Part shown: in pieces, positions 43,877 through 53,138 of the stretch
Position numbering within the stretch: position 1 is the stretch's first letter
Layout of the letters: every line of letters starts with the position of its first letter
From: JALOKP01 sp963800865
GTDB taxonomy: Bacteria > Acidobacteriota > Polarisedimenticolia > J045
Length of the DNA stretch: 64,000 nt
Direction of reading: 5' to 3'
Assembly (NCBI GenBank): GCA_963800865.1
Contig: CAWDCL010000004.1
Coordinates: 1,984,001-2,048,000, forward strand
Made by a program: the position numbers and the translations under genes
The notes under the pieces: model-generated
What the model was told of the DNA's origin: nothing
What the model saw: the letters and a program-made list of their open reading frames with translations, nothing else
Database searches by the model: none

Positions 43877-45128
43877 ATGCGCCTCGGCCTGGTCTTTCAG
43901 CTCTTCCTGGCCTCGTCCCGCGTGCAGAAGAAGCGCGCCGTGCTGACGATCGCGTCGATCGCCTGGGGCTCCGTCGCGCTGCTGCTCCTGCTGGCGTTCG
44001 GCGAGGGGCTGAAGCAGCAGCTGTCGCGCGGCAGCGCCGGGATGGGGACCAACCTCGCGGTGCTCTGGATGGGCGAGACCAGCAAGCCCTGGCAGGGGAT
44101 GCCGGTCGGGCGGCCGATCCGCCCCCGGGTGGACGACGTCAACCTGCTGCGCGAGCGGATCCCGGGCCTGCTCGGGATCGTCGCCGAGATGCGCAACTGG
44201 CGGACGGCCTTCACCTACGGCTCGAAGACCGTCAACGGCCGCCTGACGGGCTCCTCGCCCGAGTACGGCGAGCTGCGGAACTACTACGCCGAGCCGGGCG
44301 GGCGGTTCACGAACGCGCTGGACGAGGCCGAGAAGCGGCGGGTGATCTTCCTCGGCAACGAGCGCGCCAAGGAGATCTTCGGCGGACGAGGACCCGGTGG
44401 GGAAGACGCTGCTCGTCAACCAGACCCCCTTCACGGTGATCGGCGTCATGCGGCGCAAGATCCAGATGGGGACCTACGGCGGACCGGACGCGGAGAACGC
44501 GTTCATCCCGCTCTCGACCTACGTCTCCATGTTCGGCTCGGACCGCGTCGGGAACATCGTGCTGAAGCCGGAGCAGGCGGCGGAGATGGCCCGCGTCCTG
44601 ACCGACGTGCGCAAGATCATGGGGGCCAAGTACGGCTTCGACCCCACCGACGAGAAGGTCTTCCCGACCTGGGACACGGTCGAGAGCGGCTCGGTGATGC
44701 GCAACATCCTGATCGGGATCCAGCTCTTCCTCGGCGTGATCGGGGCGCTGACGCTGATGATCGGCGGCGTCGGGGTGGCGAACATCATGTACGCCACGGT
44801 CAAGGAGCGGACGCGCGAGATCGGCGTGAAGATGGCGCTCGGCGCGCGGCCGGCGTGGATCGTGGGGCCGCTGGTGCTCGAGGGGCTGCTCTACACCGTG
44901 GTCGGGGGCGCGATCGGCCTGCTGCTCGGCACGACCCTGATCGTGCTGATCGGGCTGATCCCGACGGCGGGCAACGACGCGCTCGAGTTCCTCGGCAAGC
45001 CGACGCTGTCGCCGATGATCGGCGTGGCGACCGCCGCGATCCTCGGGCTGGTCGGTCTCCTGGCGGCGTACTTCCCGGCGCGGCGGGCCGCGTCGGTCGA
45101 CCCGGCGCAGACGCTGCGCTACGAGTGA
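43877..45128 (+). CDS. MacB/FtsX-type ABC permease 2 (frameshift)
   Basis: About 416 residues and paralogous to permease 1: VLTIASIAWGSVALLLLLAF, then FLGNERAKEIFGG, VNQTPFTVIGVMRRK, GGVGVANIMYATVKERTREI and a final PARRAASVDPAQTLRYE. The frame changes near 44383-44388, between EIFGG and DEDPVGKTLLV. ATG 43877 follows GGGGGAGCG, eight bases after permease 1. Confidence 0.85.
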
Positions 45129-45136
45129 GGTCCCGG

Positions 45137-45907
45137 ATGAGCAGCTTCCCGCGGCGGAGGAACGGTCAGAGGTCGACGGACGACGGCGTCGTCATCCGCA
45201 TGGCCGGGATCCGGAAGGTCTACGACACCGGCAAAGTCAAGGTCGAGGCCCTGCGCGGGATCGACCTCGTCGTGCGGCGCGGCGAGTTCATGGCCGTGGT
45301 CGGCCCGTCGGGCTCCGGGAAGTCGACGCTGATGAACCTCGTCGGGTGCCTCGACACGCCGACGGAAGGCGAGTACGAGCTGTGCGGCCAGCCGATCGCG
45401 TCGCTCTCCCGCGACGGGCTGGCCGACGTCCGGAACCGGCGGGTCGGCTTCGTCTTCCAGAGCTTCAACCTGCTGCCGCAGATCTCCGCGTTCGAGAACG
45501 TCGAGATGCCGCTGCTCTTCGGCGGGGTCTCGCGCCGCGAGCGACAGGAGCGGGTCACGGACCTGATGGCGCGCGTCGGGCTGGCCGACCGGATGGACCA
45601 CAAGCCCACCGAGCTGTCGGGCGGCCAGATGCAGCGCGTCGCGATCGCCCGGGCGCTGGCGATGGAGCCCGACATCGTCCTGGCGGACGAGCCGACCGGG
45701 AACCTCGACACCTCCTCGGGCGGCGACATCATGGGGCTCTTCGAGGAGCTCTGGCGCCAGGGAAGGACCCTGGTGGTGATCACCCACGACAAGGCGCTGG
45801 CCCGGCGGGCCGGCCGGATCGTCGAGGTCCGGGACGGGCTGATCCTGCGGGACGAGCCCACCGGGGCCGCCAGCCCGGCCCCGCTCGTGCAGGAAGCGGC
45901 TGTGTAG
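45137..45907 (+). CDS. MacB-type ABC transporter ATPase
   Basis: A 256-residue ATPase powering the adaptor/permease pair encoded upstream. Walker A GPSGSGKST, FQSFNLLPQ, signature LSGGQMQR, Walker B DIVLADEPTGNLD and switch ITHDK are all present. An N-terminal extension of about 20 residues precedes the domain. In MacB the ATPase and permease are fused; here they are separate, as in LolCDE-like systems. Confidence 0.93.
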   Translation: MSSFPRRRNGQRSTDDGVVIRMAGIRKVYDTGKVKVEALRGIDLVVRRGEFMAVVGPSGSGKSTLMNLVGCLDTPTEGEYELCGQPIASLSRDGLADVRNRRVGFVFQSFNLLPQISAFENVEMPLLFGGVSRRERQERVTDLMARVGLADRMDHKPTELSGGQMQRVAIARALAMEPDIVLADEPTGNLDTSSGGDIMGLFEELWRQGRTLVVITHDKALARRAGRIVEVRDGLILRDEPTGAASPAPLVQEAAV

Positions 45908-45928
45908 TTCGGCGCGAAGGGGCCGGGT

Positions 45929-45955
45929 GCAACCTTCCGGGAGACCCGGGCGTCT
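45929..45955 (+). promoter_or_regulatory. ECF-type promoter upstream of the DUF4097 gene
   Basis: GCAACC(TT) at 45929-45934 and CGTCT at 45951-45955, separated by 16 bases, resemble the AAC/CGTC signature of ECF sigma factor promoters. The ATG follows 31 bases downstream. Envelope-stress control is an inference. Confidence 0.5.
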
Positions 45956-45986
45956 CACGGATGAGAACCACGGGAGGAAGACCACG

Positions 45987-46907
45987 ATGCGCACGAGACG
46001 TTCGATCCTGATCCTGGCCGGCGTGCTGGCCGGACTGCTGGCCGCGGCGGCCATCGAGGCCTCCGCCGAGACGAAGATCGAGAAGGAGTTCCCGCTCGCC
46101 GCCGGCGGTTCGTTCGTCCTGGAGACGGACGGCGGGCCGGTTTCGGTCCGGGGCGGGGACCGGGCGACGGCCCGGATCGTCATCACCTCGAAGGCCGACG
46201 ACGTCGAGAGCCTCTACGACTTCAGGTACGAGACCAGCCCCCAGCAGGTCAAGCTGGTCGTCAAGCGCAAGGGGAGCGCGATCGGCTCCTGGTTCTCGAT
46301 GGGCCGGAACGACGGTCTGGGCTTCGAGATCCAGCTGCCGCGCGGCGCCCGCTGCGAGGTCGGGACCGCGGGCGGACCGATCACCGTGGTCGACATGGCC
46401 GCCGGGGTCACCGCCGACACCTCCGGCGGCCCGATCGACGTGCAGCGGGTGAAAGGGGCGGTGAAGGCCGACACCTCCGGCGGCCCGATCTCGATCGAGG
46501 ACGTCGACGGACCGGTCGCGGCCGACACCTCCGGCGGCCCGATCCACATCGCGAAGGTCACGGGCGACATCTCGGCCGACACCTCGGGCGGCGGGATCGA
46601 CATCGTCGACGCCGGCGGGAAGGTGACCGCGGACACCTCGGGCGGCCCGATCTCGGTCAAGTTCGCCCCCGGAAACGCGAAGGGCGGCTCGCTCGAGACC
46701 TCCGGCGGCGGGATCACGATCACGGTCGACGCGACCGCCCGGCTGACGATCGACGCCTCGTCCAGCGGCGGGAACGTGACCTGCGACCTGCCGGTGACGG
46801 TCGTCGGCGAGCGGGACCGCTCGGAGCTGAAGGGCGACGCCAACGGCGGCGGCGCACTGCTGCGCGCGAGTTCCTCCGGCGGCGGGATCCGGATCTCCGC
46901 GCGGTAA
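45987..46907 (+). CDS. Secreted DUF4097-type beta-repeat protein
   Basis: A 306-residue exported protein with a signal peptide (SILILAGVLAGLLAAAA). From about residue 125 it has regular repeats of about 20 residues built around ADTSGGPI (six to seven copies), predicted to form a right-handed beta solenoid (adhesin-like DUF4097). The SGG motif continues as SSSGGN and SSSGGG to the C-terminus. ATG 45987 follows GGGAGGAAGA. It follows the exporter operon but has its own ECF-like promoter. Function is unknown. Confidence 0.82.
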   Translation: MRTRRSILILAGVLAGLLAAAAIEASAETKIEKEFPLAAGGSFVLETDGGPVSVRGGDRATARIVITSKADDVESLYDFRYETSPQQVKLVVKRKGSAIGSWFSMGRNDGLGFEIQLPRGARCEVGTAGGPITVVDMAAGVTADTSGGPIDVQRVKGAVKADTSGGPISIEDVDGPVAADTSGGPIHIAKVTGDISADTSGGGIDIVDAGGKVTADTSGGPISVKFAPGNAKGGSLETSGGGITITVDATARLTIDASSSGGNVTCDLPVTVVGERDRSELKGDANGGGALLRASSSGGGIRISAR

Positions 46908-46915
46908 CAGCCCGG

Positions 46916-46988
46916 ACGGGCCGCCACGGAGGGCGGCCCCTGCAACTCGCTCCCGACCAGCCTGTAGGGGCCGGCCTCCGTGCCGGCC
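46916..46988. repeat. Palindromic repeat cluster 3
   Basis: Two copies in opposite orientation: GGGCCGCCACGGAGGGCGGC with CCCTGC (46916-46941), and GTAGGGGCCGGCCTCCGTG with its partner arm (46962-46988). They lie between the convergent DUF4097 and sufT genes. Unlike clusters 1 and 2, neither neighbouring stop codon is formed by the repeat. Confidence 0.85.
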
Positions 46989-46992
46989 CGAC

Positions 46993-47313
46993 TCACCAGA
47001 TCCCGAGCACGTCCTTGACCTCGTCGGAGGCCATCAGCGCCGGGTTCCAGGGCGGCTCCCAGACCAGCTCGACCTTGACGTTCTCGACCCCGGGGATCAG
47101 CGCCACGACCTCGTGCACGGTCGAGAGGATCATCGGGCCGAAGGGGCAGCCGGGGGAGGTGAGGGTCATCTTGACCGTGACGTCCTTCCCCTCCGCGCCG
47201 ATCTCGGCGTCGTAGACCAGGCCCAGGTCGACCACGCCGAGCCGCAGTTCGGGGTCCTGGACCGGCTGGAGCGCCTCGAAGACCCGGTCCCTGGTGACGG
47301 CGGTTTCGTTCAT
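46993..47313 (-). CDS. sufT: MIP18/SufT-type iron-sulfur assembly factor
   Basis: A 106-residue DUF59 (MIP18-like) protein. Conserved DPELRLGVVDLGLVYDAEI is followed by the T-x-x-x-CP motif TLTSPGCPFGPMI, with its conserved Cys, and VELVWEPPWNP. Such proteins help load Fe-S clusters on targets. ATG 47313 overlaps the sufU stop (ATGA), so it is the last gene of the suf operon. Confidence 0.9.
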   Translation of the reverse strand: MNETAVTRDRVFEALQPVQDPELRLGVVDLGLVYDAEIGAEGKDVTVKMTLTSPGCPFGPMILSTVHEVVALIPGVENVKVELVWEPPWNPALMASDEVKDVLGIW

Positions 47314-47747
47314 GTCGATTCCACGCGGGACAACGCCTGTTCGAGCGTCGTCCACGGAAGGAGCGCGCACTTGATGCGCACCGGGAAGTTCTTGACCCCC
47401 TCGAGCACCTCGAGGTCGCCCATCTCGACGCCGTCTCCAGGCGCCTGGCCCTGCATCATCGCCTTGAACCCGGCGAGCAGGTGCCGCGCTTCCGCGACCG
47501 TCCGGCCGCGCAGCGCCTCGGCCAGCAGCGAGCCCGAGGCCACGCTGATCGAGCAGCCCCGGCTGCGGACCGAGAGGTCGCGGATCACCCCGTCGTCGAC
47601 CTCCAGCTCCAGCGTCAGCTCGTCGCCGCAGAGCGGGTTGAAACCCTCCTCCCGAACGTCCGGATCGGCTAGGGGCTTCGCCCCGCGCGGCGAACGGTAG
47701 TGGTCCAGGATCACTTCGCGATACAGGTCGTCGAGCTCAAGCGACAT
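47310..47747 (-). CDS. sufU: Fe-S assembly sulfurtransferase/scaffold SufU
   Basis: A 145-residue IscU-like protein of the SUF type. It has YREVILDHYRSPRG, NPLCGDE, SVRSRGCSISVASGS with the second Cys, and KNFPVRIKCALLPW with the third. SufU is a zinc-dependent sulfur acceptor for SufS. It overlaps sufS by 11 bases. Confidence 0.95.
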   Translation of the reverse strand: MSLELDDLYREVILDHYRSPRGAKPLADPDVREEGFNPLCGDELTLELEVDDGVIRDLSVRSRGCSISVASGSLLAEALRGRTVAEARHLLAGFKAMMQGQAPGDGVEMGDLEVLEGVKNFPVRIKCALLPWTTLEQALSRVEST

Positions 47748-49029
47748 GTCCCAGGTACTCCCGTGCGTGTCGGATCGCCTGCACCAGGAGATCGACCTCG
47801 TCGCGCGTATTGTAGATCCCGAAGCTGGCCCGGGCCGTGGCCGGGACGCCCAGCCGTCGGGCCAGCGGCATCGCGCAGTGGTGGCCGGCGCGCACCGCCA
47901 CCCCCTGCCGGTCGAGGATCGTCGCCAGGTCGTGCGGGTGCACGTCGCGGTCGAAGAACGAGACCAGCGCGACCCGCTCGGCGGCGTCAGGCGGCCCGTA
48001 GACCGTCAGCGAGGGGATCGTCGCCAGCCGCGCGAGCGCGTACTCGGCGAGGCACTCGGAGTGGACCCGCACCGGCTCCATCCCGACCAGGTCGAGGTAC
48101 TCGACCGTCGCGCCGAGCGCGACGGCGTCGGCGATGTTCGGCGTGCCCGCCTCGAAGCGGTGGGGCGGCCGGGCGAAGGTCGAGCCCTCCTTGGTGACGC
48201 GGTCGATCATCTCGCCGCCGCCGAGGAAGGGCGGCATGGCGTCGGCCAGGGCCTCGGTGACCACGAGGCAGCCGATCCCGGTCGGCCCGTACATCTTGTG
48301 ACCCGAGAAGACCATCGCGTCGCAGTCGAGTTCGCGGAAGCGGACCGGCATCTGCGGGACCGTCTGGGTCGCGTCGAGCACGGTCAATACCCCCGGGCTC
48401 ACGCAGCGCGCCTCGGCGAACAGCTCGGCCACCGGGTTGATCGTCCCGAGGACATTGGAGGCGTGGATCAGCGAGACGACCTTCGTCCGCGGCGAGAGCA
48501 GGCGCCGGAACTCCTCCCGGTCGAGCCGCCCTTCGTCGTCGACCGGCGTCCAGCGCACGACGATCCCGCGCTCGGCCGCCAGCATCTGCCAGGGCACGAT
48601 GTTGCTGTGGTGCTCCATCTCGCTGATCAGCACCTCGTCGCCGGCGGCGAGGTGCGCGCGGCCCCAGGCGAACGCGACGAGGTTCAGCCCCTCGGTCGCG
48701 TTGCGGGTGAAGACCAGCTCCTCGGGGCGGTGCGCGCCGACGAAGGCCGCGACGCGGCGCCGGGCCTGCTCGTAGAGGTCGGTCGCCTCTTCGGCCAGGG
48801 TGTGAATGCCGCGGTGCACGTTCGCGTTGTGGCGCTCGTAGAACTCCACCAGCGCGGCGATCGTGTGGCGCGGCTTCTGCGTCGTGGCGGCGTTGTCGAG
48901 GTAGACGATCGGCCGGCCGTGCACCAGCCGCGCGAGCACGGGAAAGTCGGCGCGGATCCGCGCCGCGTCGAAGTCCTTGCCGCAATCCACCCGGCAGTTG
49001 AAGGACGGGAGGGGGAAGCTGACGGACAT
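47737..49029 (-). CDS. sufS: Cysteine desulfurase SufS
   Basis: A 430-residue PLP enzyme that withdraws sulfur from cysteine. It has FPVLARLVHGRPIVYLDNAA, EMEHHSNIVPWQ, and the PLP Lys in SGHKMYGPTGIG. The catalytic Cys lies in RAGHHCAMPLA. The substrate-side loop reads LDATQTVPQ, close to the DGAQ of group II enzymes. It is 22 bases downstream of sufD. Confidence 0.96.
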   Translation of the reverse strand: MSVSFPLPSFNCRVDCGKDFDAARIRADFPVLARLVHGRPIVYLDNAATTQKPRHTIAALVEFYERHNANVHRGIHTLAEEATDLYEQARRRVAAFVGAHRPEELVFTRNATEGLNLVAFAWGRAHLAAGDEVLISEMEHHSNIVPWQMLAAERGIVVRWTPVDDEGRLDREEFRRLLSPRTKVVSLIHASNVLGTINPVAELFAEARCVSPGVLTVLDATQTVPQMPVRFRELDCDAMVFSGHKMYGPTGIGCLVVTEALADAMPPFLGGGEMIDRVTKEGSTFARPPHRFEAGTPNIADAVALGATVEYLDLVGMEPVRVHSECLAEYALARLATIPSLTVYGPPDAAERVALVSFFDRDVHPHDLATILDRQGVAVRAGHHCAMPLARRLGVPATARASFGIYNTRDEVDLLVQAIRHAREYLGHVA

Positions 49030-49051
49030 GGACCGCCTCCTTTCGCGCCGT

Positions 49052-50278
49052 CTACCGGGCCAGCCGCGCGTCGACCCGGCCGCGGACTTCCTCGCGCACG
49101 GCGTCGTCGGGAATGCGCGCGAGGAGCGGCTCGAAGAAGCCGCCGACGATCATCCGCTCGGCCTCGGGCCGCGCCAGGCCGCGCGCCGCGAGGTAGAAGA
49201 GCTGCTCCTCGTCGATCGGGCCGACCGTCGCGCCGTGGCTGGCCTTGACTTCGTCGGTCAGGATCTCCAGCTCGGGGATCGAGATCGCGTGGGTGGTCTC
49301 GTGGAGCAGGAGGTTCCGGTTCTCCTGGTAGGCCTCGGAGTGGACCGCGTCGTGCGCGATCCGCAGCATCCCGGTGAAGGCCGACCGCGCCCGGTCCCGG
49401 AGCGCGACGCGCAGGTTGAGCCGGCTCGTCGTGTGCGGCGCGAGGTGCTCGAGGACGGCGTGGTGATCGAACTGCTGCCGCCCGACGCCGAAGACGACCC
49501 CCATGAACTCGACGTGCGCCCCCTCGCCGGCCAGCTCGGCCGCGAAGTCGGACTTGATCGAGGCGCCGCCGAAGGCGGTGAAGACGACCTCCATCGCGGC
49601 CTGCCGGCCCAGCCGGGCGCGGGCGGTCGTGGTTCCGGAGGCTCCGGCAGGGAGGTCCTGGAGCTGGACCAGCGTCAGCCGGGCGCCGTCGCCGACGACC
49701 CACTCGAGCGTGCGGTGCACCAGCGGCGCGTCGGCGGCGTGTCCGTCGTCCGCGAGCTGCTCGTCGATGAAGACCGCCTCGGCCCCCTCGCCGAGCACGC
49801 AGAGGGTGCGCGGCACGACGACCCCGTCCCCGGCGTAGCGCCGCAGCCGGACGATCGGGCGGGTCAGCTTCACGCCGGCCGGGATCTCGAGGTAGAGCCC
49901 GCCCGACCAGAGCGCCGCGTTGAGCGCGGTGAACGGCGAGTCGTCCGCGGGGACGAGCCTGCCGAGCGCCGAACGGACGGCTTCCGGGCGCTCGGCGGCG
50001 GCGCGGGAGAGATCGATCGCGATCACGCCGGCGCGCTCGGCCTCGGGGTCGAGGACGATCCCCCGGGGATCGAATGCGGCGTGCGCCAGCGCGCGGTCGC
50101 CCGGCATCAGCCTCGCAGGGTCGGTGTAGCGCCAGCGGTGCCGCGCCCGGTCGGGCAGCGCGGCGGCTTCGAACGCGCCCCACGCCGCGGCGCGCGCCTC
50201 GCGCAGCCAGGCCGGCTCGCCGGCCGCCAGTTCGTCGATCGTGCGGAGGCCCGGGTGGGCCAGTGCATCCTTCGTCAC
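49052..50278 (-). CDS. sufD: Fe-S cluster assembly protein SufD
   Basis: A 408-residue partner of SufB in the SufBC2D scaffold. It has a helical N-terminal domain with RHRWRYTDP, then the beta-helix core (FTALNAALWSGGLYLEIPAG, DHHAVLEHLAPHTTS). The C-terminal DEVKASHGATVGPIDEEQLF carries the conserved His. Start ATG 50278, 13 bases after the sufB stop. Confidence 0.94.
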   Translation of the reverse strand: MTKDALAHPGLRTIDELAAGEPAWLREARAAAWGAFEAAALPDRARHRWRYTDPARLMPGDRALAHAAFDPRGIVLDPEAERAGVIAIDLSRAAAERPEAVRSALGRLVPADDSPFTALNAALWSGGLYLEIPAGVKLTRPIVRLRRYAGDGVVVPRTLCVLGEGAEAVFIDEQLADDGHAADAPLVHRTLEWVVGDGARLTLVQLQDLPAGASGTTTARARLGRQAAMEVVFTAFGGASIKSDFAAELAGEGAHVEFMGVVFGVGRQQFDHHAVLEHLAPHTTSRLNLRVALRDRARSAFTGMLRIAHDAVHSEAYQENRNLLLHETTHAISIPELEILTDEVKASHGATVGPIDEEQLFYLAARGLARPEAERMIVGGFFEPLLARIPDDAVREEVRGRVDARLAR

Positions 50279-50291
50279 GGGTCCCTCCGGT

Positions 50292-51714
50292 CTAGCCGAC
50301 CGAGCCTTCCATCTCCAGCTCGATCAGCCGGTTCAGCTCCACGGCGTACTCCATCGGCAGCTCCTTCGTGAACGGCTCGATGAAGCCGTTGACGATCATC
50401 AGCGTCGCCTCCTCGGGAGTGAGGCCGCGGCTCATCAGGTAGAAGAGCTGCTCCTCGCCGACCTTGCTGACCGTGGCCTCGTGCTCGACGCGCACGTCCT
50501 GGTCCGCGATCTCCATCGTCGGGTAGGTGTCGGAGCGCGACTCGGGGTCCAGGATCAGCGCGTCGCAGTGGACGTTGACCTTGCAGCCGTGGGCCCCGGG
50601 GTGGACCTTGACCATCCCGCGGTAGGAGCCGCGGCCGCCGTCCTTGGAGATCGACTTGGTGGTGATGCGTCGAGGTCGTGTTCGGCGCCGCGTGGATCAC
50701 CTTCGCGCCCGCGTCCTGGTGCTGGCCCTTGCCGGCGAAGGCGACCGACAGGACCTCGCCGTGCGCCCGCTCGCCGACCAGGTAGATCGCCGGGTACTTC
50801 ATCGTCAGCTTGGAGCCGAGGTTCCCGTCGACCCACTCCACCCGCGCGTCGGCGTGGGCCACGGCCCGCTTGGTGACCAGGTTGTAGACGTTGTTCGACC
50901 AGTTCTGGATCGTCGTGTAGCGGATGTAGGCGCCCTCCATCGCGATCAGCTCGACGACCGCCGAGTGGAGCGAGTCGCGGCTGTAGACCGGCGCGGTGCA
51001 GCCCTCGATGTAGTGCACCGAGGACCCTTCGTCGGCGATGATCAGCGTCCGCTCGAACTGGCCCATCTTCTCCGCGTTGATCCGGAAGTAGGCCTGCAGC
51101 GGGATCTCGACCTTGACGCCCTTCGGCACGTAGATGAACGAGCCGCCCGACCAGACCGCGGTGTTGAGCGCCGCGAACTTGTTGTCGTGCGGCGGGATCA
51201 CCGTGGCGAAGTACTTCTGCACGATCTCCGGGTGCTCGCGCAGCCCGTCGTCCATCGCCATGAAGATCACGCCCAGCTGCTCCAGCTCCTCGTTCATCGA
51301 GTGGTAGACGACCTCGGACTCGTACTGGGCGGTGACGCCGGCCAGGAACTTGCGCTCGGCCTCGGGGATGCCGAGCCGGTCGAAGGTCTTCTTGATCTCG
51401 CTCGGGACGTCGTTCCAGTCGGTCGGCTGGCGATCCTCGGGACGCATGTAGTAGGTGATGTCGTCGAAGTCGATGTCCTGCAGGAGCGCCGTGTTGCCCC
51501 AGGTCGGCATCGGCTTGGCGAGGAAGACCTGGTAGGCCTTGAGCCGCAGCTCGGCCATCCAGTCGGGCTCGCTCTTGATCGCCGAGATCTCGCGGACGAC
51601 GTCCTCGGTCAGGCCGCGGCCGGTGTCGTAGACCTTCCGCTCGGGCATCGAGAAGCCGTACTTCTCCTCGTAGTCCTGGTTGAAGTCGAGGTCCTGGCGC
51701 GGGGTCGTGCTCAT
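50292..51714 (-). CDS. sufB: Fe-S cluster scaffold protein SufB (one-base frameshift)
   Basis: About 473 residues. MSTTPRQDLDFNQDYEEKYG starts at 51714. Core motifs include NTAVWSGGSFIYVPKGV, GSSVHYIEGCTAPVYS and QNWSNNVYNLVTKR. The frame breaks at 50670: removing one T on the plus strand gives ...APNTTSRITTKSISKDGG, then YRGMVKVHPGAHGCKVNVHC. The last part contains CDALILD, HEATVSKVGEEQLFYL and the C-terminal ELEMEGSVG. Coupled to sufC by ATGA overlap. Confidence 0.92.
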
Positions 51715-52491
51715 CGTGCCGCCTCCTTGATGCCGAAGTCCTCTTCGAGCCACTCGTAGCCGCGTTCCTCGAGCTGCTGCGCGAGGTCCGCGCCGCCCGA
51801 GCGCACGATCCGGCCCTCGATCATCACGTGGACCCGGTCGGGCACGACGTAGCGCAGGATCCGCTGGTAGTGCGTGACCACCAGGAAGCCGCGCTCGGGC
51901 GAGCGCAGCCGGTTGATCCCCTCCGAGACGACCCGCAGGGCGTCGATGTCGAGGCCGGAGTCGGTCTCGTCCAGCACCGCGAGAGCCGGCTGGAGCAGCG
52001 GCATCTGCAGGATCTCGAGCCGCTTCTTCTCGCCGCCGGAGAAGCCGTCGTTGACGTAGCGGGTGGCGAACGCGTGGTCGATCCCCAGCTCGTCCATCGC
52101 GGCCGTCACGGTGCGGCGGAAGTCCTTGAGCGGCAGCGTCGGCCCCGCGCGCGGCGCGCACCGCGGCGCGCAGGAAGTTGGCGACGGTCACGCCGGGGAT
52201 CGCCATCGGGTACTGGAACGCGAGGAAGATCCCGCGGCGCGCGCGCTCATCGGTGGCCAGCTCGGCGAGGTCCTGCCCCTGGAACACGATGCGGCCGCCG
52301 GTCACCTCGTAGCGGGGGTGGCCCATGATCGCGTTCGAGAGGGTGCTCTTGCCGCTGCCGTTGCGGCCCATCAGGGCGTGGACCTCGCCGCGGTTCACGG
52401 ACAGGTTCACGCCGCGCAGGATCGCCTTGCCCTCGACGCGCACGTGGAGGTCTTCGATCTGGAGCAACGGGGAGGCGGACGGGTGGCTCAT
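51711..52491 (-). CDS. sufC: Fe-S assembly ATPase SufC (frameshift)
   Basis: About 259 residues. The N-terminal half has Walker A GRNGSGKSTLSNAIMG and Q-loop AFQYP. The frame shifts near 52140-52150, after ANFLRAAVRAARG. The second half carries the signature GFSGGEKKRLEILQM, Walker B LAVLDETDSGLD and the switch THYQRILRY. Both are typical of SufC, the ABC-type ATPase of SufBC2D. ATG 52491 follows GAGAAGGACC. Confidence 0.92.
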
Positions 52492-52504
52492 GGCAGGGTC
52501 CTTC

Positions 52505-53025
52505 TCAGCGGGATTCGGCGACCGAAGCGGGCGCGGCCGGCAGCCGGCGGCCCGGGGGAGGGAAGCGCCGGCGGCGATCTCGCCGGCGATGCGTCGCACG
52601 CGGTCGTCGACGTGCGCCTCGGAGATCGCGACGACGTCGTCCAGCGTGACCGCGGACAGGAAGTTGTGGATCAGGCCGCCGAGCTGCTCCCAGACCGGGC
52701 GCAGGCCGCAGCCGGCATCGTGCACGCAGCCGGCACCATCGGCGCCGCTCTTGCAGCGCTCGAACTCGAAGACCGCGCCGTTCATCCCTTCGATGATCTC
52801 GGCGACGGCGATCTCCTGCGGCGGTCGGGCGAGCAGGTACCCGCCCTCCTTGCCTCTCAGGCTGGTGACCAGTCCGATCGCACGCAGTCGGGACAGGATC
52901 TTGGCGGCGTTCTCGAGCGACAGGCCCTCGGCCGCGGCGATCTCGCCGATCGTCAGCTTGCGCTGCGAGCGGGCGAGCTGCGCCAGGCAGCGGATCCCGT
53001 ACTCCTCGAGGGTGCTGATCTTCAT
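52505..53025 (-). CDS. Rrf2-family Fe-S-sensing regulator of the suf operon (frameshift near C-terminus)
   Basis: About 172 residues. The N-terminal winged helix reads MKISTLEEYGIRCLAQLARS, LTIGEIAAAEGLSLENAAKI and LRGKEGGYLLARP. Three cysteines (C-X8-C-X5-C in ERCKSGADGAGCVHDAGC) could hold an Fe-S cluster as in IscR/SufR. As written the frame runs into sufC without a stop. Adding one C to the five-base run at 52554-52558 yields a normal ending PASVAESR and TGA at 52505, just before the sufC ribosome site. The gene heads the operon and probably represses it when clusters are plentiful. Confidence 0.85.
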
Positions 53026-53061
53026 CGCGGAGTCTCCCGTGACGAGGCGTCGATCGGGAGT

Positions 53062-53090
53062 AGTCTACGCAATCTGGAAAGAATCGTCAA
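53062..53090 (-). promoter_or_regulatory. Sigma-70 promoter of the suf operon
   Basis: On the minus strand TTGACG (53090-53085), 17-base spacer, TAGACT (53067-53062). An excellent match 37 bases before the regulator ATG. The region is AT-rich compared with its surroundings and is the likely autoregulatory site, but I see no clear IscR-type palindrome. Confidence 0.72.
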
Positions 53091-53138
53091 GTTTATCTAA
53101 ACGGTTCTATTCCCTGGACTTGAGAGGGGGCGCCGCCG

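Noticed and set aside
52491..53025. Natural Rrf2-SufC fusion protein
   Set aside because: The continuous frame depends on one missing base in a C5 run; restoring it gives a normal stop and leaves a ribosome site before sufC.
53026..53100. IscR/SufR operator at the suf promoter
   Set aside because: The AT-rich promoter region is present, but I could not find a palindrome matching a known IscR or SufR site, so none is claimed.
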